Made by a program: the position numbers and the translations under genes
From: Mayamaea pseudoterrestris
Lineage: Eukaryota > Bacillariophyta > Bacillariophyceae > Sellaphorales > Sellaphoraceae
Direction: 5' to 3'
Assembly (NCBI GenBank): GCA_027923505.1
Contig: BROI01000010.1
Span: forward strand, 930,001 to 994,000
DNA: 64,000 nt
Notes under the pieces: model-generated
Told to the model about the DNA's origin: nothing
Seen by the model: the letters and a program-made list of their open reading frames with translations, nothing else
The model's database searches: none
Part shown: positions 55,701-64,000 of the stretch, one piece after another
Layout: every line of letters begins with the position of its first letter
How positions within the stretch are numbered: the stretch's first letter is position 1

Positions 55701-58700
55701 CTGGCCACCCAAATACCCAATGAGTCAGGCAAAACATGTCCAGGGTATGCCATTGACAGGTGCAGAGTCTCAAATGGTGCAAAAAGGACTGCCTGGAGGC
55801 TGACACCATGGGTACGGCCTCCACGGTGGGTATGGCCAACACCACAAGTTGTCGATTCTGACCTGTCAAACGCCCCATGCCCTGGCCACCCAAATACCCA
55901 ATGAGTCAGGCCAAACATGTCCAGGGTATGCCATTGACAGGTGCAGAGTCTCAAATGGTGCAAAAAGGACTGCCTGGAGGCTGACACCATGGGTACGGCC
56001 TCCAGGGTGGGTATGGCCAACACCACAAGTTGTCGATTCTGACCTGTCAAACGCCCCATGCCCTGGCCACCCAAATACCCAATGAGTCAGGCCAAACATG
56101 TCCAGGGTATGCCATTGACAGGTGCATAGTCTCAAATGGTGCAAAAAGGACTGCCTGGAGGCTGACAACATGGGTACGGCCTCCACGGTGGGTATGGCCA
56201 ACACCACAAGTTGTCGATTCTGACCTGTCAAACGCCCCATGCCCTGGCCACCCAAATACCCAATGAGTCAGGCCAAACATGTCCAGGGTATGCCATTGAC
56301 AGGTGCATAGTCTCAAATGGTGCAAAAAGGACTGCCTGGAGGCTGACACCATGGGTACGGCCTCCACGGTGGGTATGGCCAACACCACAAGTTGCAGATT
56401 CTGACCTGTCAAACGCTCTTATGCCCTGGCCACCCAAATACCCAATGAGTCAGGCCAAACATGTCCAGGGTATGCCATTGACAGGTGCATAGTCTCAAAT
56501 GGTGCAAAAAGGACTGCCTGGAGGCTGACACCATGGGTACGGCCTCCACGGTGGGTATGGCCAACACCACAAGTTGTCGATTCTGACCTGTCAAACGCCC
56601 CATGCCCTGGCCACCCAAATACCCAATGAGTCAGGCCAAACATGTCCAGGGTATGCCATTGACAGGTGCATAGTCTCAAATGGTGCAAAAGGACTGCCTG
56701 GAGGCTGACACCATGGGTACGGCCTCCACGGTGGGTACGGCCAACACCACAAGTTGTCGATTCTGACCTGTCAAACGCCCCATGCCCTGGCCACCCAAAT
56801 ACCCAATGAGTCAGGCCAAACATGTCCAGGGTATGCCATTGACAGGTGCATAGTCTCAAATGGTGCAAAAAGGACTGCCTGGAGGCTGACACCATGGGTA
56901 CGGCCTCCACGGTGGGTATGGCCAACACCACAAGTTGTCGATTCTGACCTGTCAAACGCCCCATGCCCTGGCCACCCAAATACCCAATGAGTCAGGCCAA
57001 ACATGTCCAGGGTATGCCATTGACAGGTGCAGAGTCTCAAATGGTGCAAAAGGACTGCCTGGAGGCTGACACCATGGGTACGGCCTCCACGGTGGGTATG
57101 GCCAACACCACAAGTTGTCGATTCTGACCTGTCAAACGCCCCATGCCCTGGCCACCCAAATACCCGATGAGTCAGGCAAAACATGTCCAGGGTATGCCAT
57201 TGACAGGTGCAGAGTCTCAAATGGTGCAAAAAGGACTGCCTGGAGGCTGACACCATGGGTACGGCCTCCACGGTGGGTATGGCCAACACCACAAGTTGTC
57301 GATTCTGACCTGTCAAACGCCCCATGCCCTGGCCACCCAAATACCCAATGAGTCAGGCCAAACATGTCCAGGGTATGCCATTGACAGGTGCAGAGTCTCA
57401 AATGGTGCAAAAAGGACTGCCTGGAGGCTGACACCATGGGTACGGCCTCCACGGTGGGTATGGCCAACACCGCAAGTTGTCGATTCTTTACCTGTCAAAC
57501 GCCCCATGCCCTGGCCACCCAAATACCCAATGAGTCAGGCCAAACATGTCCAGGGTATGCCATTGACAGGTGCATAGTCTCAAATGGTGCAAAAAGGACT
57601 GCCTGGAGGCTGACACCATGGGTACGGCCTCCACGGTGGGTATGGCCAACACCACAAGTTGTCGATTCTGACCTGTCAAACGCCCCATGCCCTGGCCACC
57701 CAAATACCCAATGAGTCAGGCAAAACATGTCCAGGGTATGCCATTGACAGGTGCATAGTCTCAAATGGTGCAAAAAGGACTGCCTGGAGGCTGACACCAT
57801 GGGTACGGCCTCCACGGTGGGTATGGCCAACACCACAAGTTGTCGATTCTGACCTGTCAAACGCCCCATGCCCTGGCCACCCAAATACCCAATGAGTCAG
57901 GCCAAACATGTCCAGGGTATGCCATTGACAGGTGCAGAGTCTCAAATGGTGCAAAAAGGACTGCCTGGAGGCTGACACCATGGGTACGGCCTCCACGGTG
58001 GGTATGGCCAACACCACAAGTTGTCGATTCTTACCTGTCAAACGCCCCATGCCCTGGCCACCCAAATACCCAATGAGTCAGGCCAAACATGTCCAGGGTA
58101 TGCCATTGACAGGTGCATAGTCTCAAATGGTGCAAAAAGGACTGCCTGGAGGCTGACAACATGGGTACGGCCTCCACGGTGGGTATGGCCAACACCACAA
58201 GTTGTCGATTCTGACCTGTCAAACGCCCCATGCCCTGGCCACCCAAATACCCAATGAGTCAGGCAAAACATGTCCAGGGTATGCCATTGACAGGTGCATA
58301 GTCTCAAATGGTGCAAAAAGGACTGCCTGGAGGCTGACACCATGGGTACGGCCTCCACGGTGGGTATGGCCAACACCACAAGTTGTCGATTCTGACCTGT
58401 CAAACGCCCCATGCCCTGGCCACCCAAATACCCAATGAGTCAGGCCAAACATGTCCAGGGTATGCCATTGACAGGTGCAGAGTCTCAAATGGTGCAAAAG
58501 GACTGCCTGGAGGCTGACAACATGGGTACGGCCTCCACGGTGGGTATGGCCAACACCACAAGTTGTCGATTCTTACCTGTCAAACGCCCCATGCCCTGGC
58601 CACCCAAATACCCAATGAGTCAGGCAAAACATGTCCAGGGTATGCCATTGACAGGTGCAGAGTCTCAAATGGTGCAAAAAGGACTGCCTGGAGGCTGACA

Positions 58701-61700
58701 CCATGGGTACGGCCTCCACGGTGGGTATGGCCAACACCACAAGTTGTGATTCTGACCTGTCAAACGCCCCATGCCCTGGCCACCCAAATACCCAATGAGT
58801 CAGGCCAAACATGTCCAGGGTATGCCATTGACAGGTGCAGAGTCTCAAATGGTGCAAAAGGACTGCCTGGAGGCTGACACCATGGGTACGGCCTCCACGG
58901 TGGGTATGGCCAACACCACAAGTTGTCGATTCTGACCTGTCAAACGCCCCATGCCCTGGCCACCCAAATACCCAATGAGTCAGGCCAAACATGTCCAGGG
59001 TATGCCATTGACAGGTGCAGAGTCTCAAATGGTGCAAAAGGACTGCCTGGAGGCTGACACCATGGGTACGGCCTCCACGGTGGGTATGGCCAACACCACA
59101 AGTTGTCGATTCTTACCTGTCAAACGCCCCATGCCCTGGCCACCCAAATACCCAATGAGTCAGGCCAAACATGTCCAGGGTATGCCATTGACAGGTGCAG
59201 AGTCTCAAATGGTGCAAAAAGGACTGCCTGGAGGCTGACACCATGGGTACGGCCTCCACGGTGGGTATGGCCAACACCACAAGTTGTCGATTCTTACCTG
59301 TCAAACGCCCCATGCCCTGGCCACCCAAATACCCAATGAGTCAGGCCAAACATGTCCAGGGTATGCCATTGACAGGTGCAGAGTCTCAAATGGTGCAAAA
59401 GGACTGCCTGGAGGCTGACACCATGGGTACGGCCTCCACGGTGGGTATGGCCAACACCACAAGTTGTCGATTCTGACCTGTCAAACGCCCCATGCCCTGG
59501 CCACCAAAATACCCAATGAGTCAGGCCAAACATGTCCAGGGTATGCCATTGACAGGTGCAGAGTCTCAAATGGTGCAAAAAGGACTGCCTGGAGGCTGAC
59601 ACCATGGGTACGGCCTCCACGGTGGGTATGGCCAACACCACAAGTTGTCGATTCTGACCTGTCAAACGCCCCATGCCCTGGCCACCCAAATACCCAATGA
59701 GTCAGGCCAAACATGTCCAGGGTATGCCATTGACAGGTGCAGAGTCTCAAATGGTGCAAAAGGACTGCCTGGAGGCTGACACCATGGGTACGGCCTCCAC
59801 GGTGGGTATGGCCAACACCACAAGTTGTCGATTCTGACCTGTCAAACGCCCCATGCCCTGGCCACCCAAATACCCAATGAGTCAGGCAAAACATGTCCAG
59901 GGTATGCCATTGACAGGTGCAGAGTCTCAAATGGTGCAAAAAGGACTGCCTGGAGGCTGACACCATGGGTACGGCCTCCACGGTGGGTATGGCCAACACC
60001 ACAAGTTGTCGATTCTGACCTGTCAAACGCCCCATGCCCTGGCCACCCAAATACCCAATGAGTCAGGCAAAACATGTCCAGGGTATGCCATTGACAGGTG
60101 CAGAGTCTCAAATGGTGCAAAAGGGCTGGCCTGGAGGCTGACACCATGGGCACGGCCTCCACGGTGGGTATGGCCAACACCACAAGTTGTCGATTCTGAC
60201 CTGTCAAACGCCCCATGCCCTGGCCACCCAAATACCCAATGAGTCAGGCCAAACATGTCCAGGGTATGCCATTGACAGGTGCAGAGTCTCAAATGGTGCA
60301 AAAAGACAAGTTGTCGATTCTGACCTGTCAAACGCCCCATGCCCTGGCCACCCAAATACCCAATGAGTCAGGCAAAACATGTCCAGGGTATGCCATTGAC
60401 AGGTGCAGAGTCTCAAATGGTGCAAAAGGACTGCCTGGAGGCTGACACCATGGGTACGGCCTCCACGGTGGGTATGGCCAACACCACAAGTTGTCGATTC
60501 TGACCTGTCAAACGCCCCATGCCCTGGCCACCCAAATACCCAATGAGTCAGGCCAAACATGTCCAGGGTATGCCATTGACAGGTGCAGAGTCTCAAATGG
60601 TGCAAAAAGGACTGCCTGGAGGCTGACACCATGGGGTACGGCCTCCACGGTGGGTATGGCCAACACCACAAGTTGTCGATTCTGACCTGTCAAACGCCCC
60701 ATGCCCTGGCCACCCAAATACCCAATGAGTCAGGCCAAACATGTCCAGGGTATGCCATTGACAGGTGCAGAGTCTCAAATGGTGCAAAAAGGACTGCCTG
60801 GAGGCTGACACCATGGGTACGGCCTCCACGGTGGGTATGGCCAACACCACAAGTTGTCGATTCTGACCTGTCAAACGCCCCATGCCCTGGCCACCCAAAT
60901 ACCCAATGAGTCAGGCCAAACATGTCCAGGGTATGCCATTGACAGGTGCAGAGTCTCAAATGGTGCAAAAGGACTGCCTGGAGGCTGACACCATGGGTAC
61001 GGCCTCCACGGTGGGTATGGCCAACACCACAAGTTGTCGATTCTGACCTGTCAAACGCCCCATGCCCTGGCCACCCAAATACCCAATGAGTCAGGCCAAA
61101 CATGTCCAGGGTATGCCATTGACAGGTGCAGAGTCTCAAATGGTGCAAAAAGGACTGCCTGGAGGCTGACACCATGGGTACGGCCTCCACGGTGGGTGTG
61201 GCCAACACCACAAGTTGTCGATTCTGACCTGTCAAACGCCCCATGCCCTGGCCACCCAAATACCCAATGAGTCAGGCCAAACATGTCCAGGGTATGCCAT
61301 TGACAGGTGCAGAGTCTCAAATGGTGCAAAAAGGACTGCCTGGAGGCTGACACCATGGGTACGGCCTCCACGGTGGGTATGGCCAACACCACAAGTTGTC
61401 GATTCTGACCTGTCAAACGCCCCATGCCCTGGCCACCCAAATACCCAATGAGTCAGGCCAAAACATGTCCAGGGTATGCCATTGACAGGTGCAGAGTCTC
61501 AAATGGTGCAAAAGGACTGCCTGAGGCTGACACCATGGGTACGGCCTCCACGGTGGGTATGGCCAACACCACAAGTTGTCGATTCTGACCTGTCAAACGC
61601 CCCATGCCCTGGCCACCCAAATACCCAATGAGTCAGGCCAAACATGTCCAGGGTATGCCATTGACAGGTGCAGAGTCTCAAATGGTGCAAAAAGGACTGC

Positions 61701-62290
61701 CTGGAGGCTGACACCATGGGTACGGCCTCCACGGTGGGTATGGCCAACACCACAAGTTGTCGATTCTGACCTGTCAAACGCCCCATGCCCTGGCCACCCA
61801 AATACCCAATGAGTCAGGCAAAACATGTCCAGGGTATGCCATTGACAGGTGCAGAGTCTCAAATGGTGCAAAAAGGACTGCCTGGAGGCTGACACCATGG
61901 GTACGGCCTCCACGGTGGGTATGGCCAACACCACAAGTTGTCGATTCTGACCTGTCAAACGCCCCATGCCCTGGCCACCCAAAAACCCAATGAGTCAGGC
62001 AAAACATGTCCAGGGTATGCCATTGACAGGTGCAGAGTCTCAAATGGTGCAATAAGGACTGCCTGGAGGCTGACACCATGGGTACGGCCTCCACGGTGGG
62101 TATGGCCAACACCACAAGTTGTCGATTCTGACCTGTCAAACGCCCCATGCCCTGGCCACCCAAATACCCAATGAGTCAGGCCAAACATGTCCAGGGTGTG
62201 CCATTGACAGGTGCAGAGTCTCAAATGGTGCAAAACGGACTGCCTGGAGGCTGACACCATGGGTACGGCCTCCACGGTGGGTATGGCCAA
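52756..62290 (+). repeat. Satellite A, main array
   Basis: More than 50 units. From about 55.68 kb on, copies are 180 or 181 bp and nearly identical; most length differences come from the AAAA/AAAAA run in GGTGCAAAA(A)GGACTGCC. Between 52.76 and 55.3 kb units are rich in small deletions. Common alternations are AGGCAAAACATG/AGGCCAAACATG and GTGCAGAG/GTGCATAG. One unit near 60.30 kb is shortened, joining GCAAAAAG to ACAAGTTGTC. Confidence 0.95.
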
Positions 62291-64000
62291 CACCACAAAT
62301 TATGGAATCATACCACTACAATGCCCCATGCCCTGGCCACCCAAAAACCCAATGAGTCAGGCCAAACATGTCCAGGGTATGCCATTGACAGGTGCAGAGT
62401 CTCAATGGTGCAAAAAGGACTGCCTGGAGGCTGACACCATGGGTACGGCCTCCACGGTGGGTATGGCCAACACCACAAGTTGTCGATTCTGACCTGTCAA
62501 ATGCCCCATGCCCTGGCCACCCAAAAACCCAATGAGTCAGGCAAAACATGTCCAGGGTGTGCCATTGACATGAGGATGGGCTGAAATGGTGCAAAACGGA
62601 CTGCCTGGAGGCCTACACCATGGGCCCACAGTGGGTGTGGCCAACACCACAAATTATGGAATCATACCACTCAAATGCCCCGTCCCCTGGCCACCCAAAA
62701 ACCCAATGAGTCAGGCAAAACATGTCCAGGGTGTGCCATTGACAGTGCGGGGTCTGACATGGTACAAAACGGACTGCCTGGAGGCTGACAGCATGGGATG
62801 GTCTACAAGGTGGGTATGGCCAACACCCCAAATTGTCGAATCATACCACTACATTGCCCCATGCCCTGGCCACCCAACAACCCAATGAGTCAGGCAAAAC
62901 ATGTCCAGGGTGTGCCATTGACATGCGGTTGGGCTGAAATGGTGCAAAACGGACTGCCTGGAGGCCTACACCATCTACAAAATGGGTGTGGCCAACACCG
63001 CAAATATGGAATCAACAAAGCCCCGTCCGCAACAACCCAATGAGTCAGCAAAACATGCCAGGGTGCGCAGAGGATGGCATGGCATGGTACAAAACGGACG
63101 CCAGGCCACAGCAGGAATGGCCACAAGATGGGTGTGGCCAACACCCCAAATTATGGAATCATACCACTACAATGCCCCATGCCCTGGCCACCCAACAACC
63201 CAATGAGTCAGGCAAAACATGTCCAGGGTGTGCCATTGACATGAGGATGGGCTGAAATGGTGCAAAACGGACTGCCTGGAGGCCTACACCATCTGCAAAA
63301 TGGGTGTGGCCAACACCGCAAATTATGGAATCATACCACTACAATGCCCCGTCCCCTGATCACCCAACAACCCAATGAGTCATGCAAAACATGTCCAGGG
63401 TGTGCCATTGACATGAGGATGGTCTGACATGGTACAAAACACGGACTGCCTGGAGGCCTACAGCATGGAATGGTCTACAAGATGGGTGTGGCCAACACCC
63501 CAAATTATGGAATCATACCACTACAATGCCCCATGCCCTGGCCACCCAACAACCCAATGAGTCAGGCAAAACATGTCCAGGGTGTGCCATTGACATGAGG
63601 ATGGGCTGAAATGGTGCAAAACGGACTGCCTGGAGGCCTACACCATCTGCAAAATGGGTGTGGCCAACACCGCAAATTATGGAATCATACCACTACAATG
63701 CCCCGTCCCCTGATCACCCAACAACCCAATGAGTCATGCAAAACATGTCCAGGGTGTGCCATTGACATGAGGATGGTCTGACATGGTACAAAACGGACTG
63801 CCTGGAGGCCTACAGCATGGAATGGTCTACAAGATGGGTGTGGCCAACACCCCAAATTATGGAATCATACCACTACAATGCCCCATGCCCTGGCCACCCA
63901 ACAACCCAATGAGTCAGGCAAAACATGTCCAGGGTGTGCCATTGACATGAGGATGGGCTGAAATGGTGCAAAACGGACTGCCTGGAGGCCTACACCATCT
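62291..64000 (+). repeat. Satellite A2 subtype, runs off the window
   Basis: A diverged subtype with AAATTATGGAATCATACCAC in place of the AAGTTGTCGATTCTGACC segment, and ACATGAGGATGG(G/T)CTGA(A/C)ATGG. After a transition at 62.3-62.5 kb with one intervening A unit, A2 takes over. From about 63.2 kb two A2 monomers alternate (ACCGCAAATT with GTCCCCTGATCACC; ACCCCAAATT with ATGCCCTGGCCACC), giving a dimer period of 352-354 bp. Confidence 0.88.

Noticed and set aside
55668-62355. Repeated 78-codon plus and 129-codon minus frames
   Set aside because: They follow the 180/181-bp satellite A period, shift frame every unit and overlap on both strands; an arithmetic effect rather than genes.

Overview
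The window looks like nuclear DNA of a photosynthetic stramenopile, most probably a diatom. The reasons are: short GT-AG introns of about 75-110 bp; two-part plastid presequences with an AF motif on a thylakoid-lumen PsbP-like protein and on a 2Fe-2S protein; a sulfotransferase-like family and a 'DFN' kinase-like family of the kind I associate with diatoms; and Ty1/copia LTR elements. The species was not identified.

Left half (1 to about 34.9 kb) is compact and gene-dense, with many divergent pairs. In order: tandem-domain sulfotransferase-like protein (+), PsbP-like lumen protein (-), CCHC zinc-knuckle protein (+), a 42-bp repeat array rich in ACGTCA ahead of an unknown acidic protein (+), a dihydrolipoamide-dehydrogenase/mercuric-reductase-like flavoprotein (+), a membrane-anchored atypical kinase (+), an intron-containing tRNA-Tyr, USP39/Sad1 (+), an unknown protein (-), mitochondrial ribosomal protein mL46 (+), a NUMOD3-like nuclear protein (-), Fis1 (+), a ZIP metal transporter (-), a 2Fe-2S ferredoxin-like plastid protein (+), NatC subunit NAA35 (-), tri-snRNP protein SART1/Snu66 (+), an ankyrin-TRP-like channel (-) and the autophagy protease ATG4 (-). 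These are mostly housekeeping genes from unrelated pathways. Two of them, USP39/Sad1 and SART1/Snu66, serve the same U4/U6.U5 tri-snRNP.

Right half (about 34.87-64.0 kb, running off the window) has no credible host gene. It is a mosaic of three satellite families: A (181 bp), B (169 bp, with two perfect-arm dyads per unit) and C (352-bp higher-order unit made of two diverged monomers of about 176 bp). The order is A-B-A-C-A-A2. Two Ty1/copia-like LTR elements lie in family B. Each has LTRs with pair-specific variants and satellite sequence in its interior that also occurs next door. Several stretches carry many small indels beside nearly perfect copies, so assembly error must be weighed against biology.

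The most unusual signals are: (i) a 42-bp module with an ACGTCA core, amplified at 6.26-6.54 kb and found as one or two copies in several other promoter regions; (ii) the three-family satellite mosaic, with one A/B switch at a shared ACAAGTTGT word; (iii) satellite inside two retroelement copies; and (iv) exon-like coding potential inside family C.
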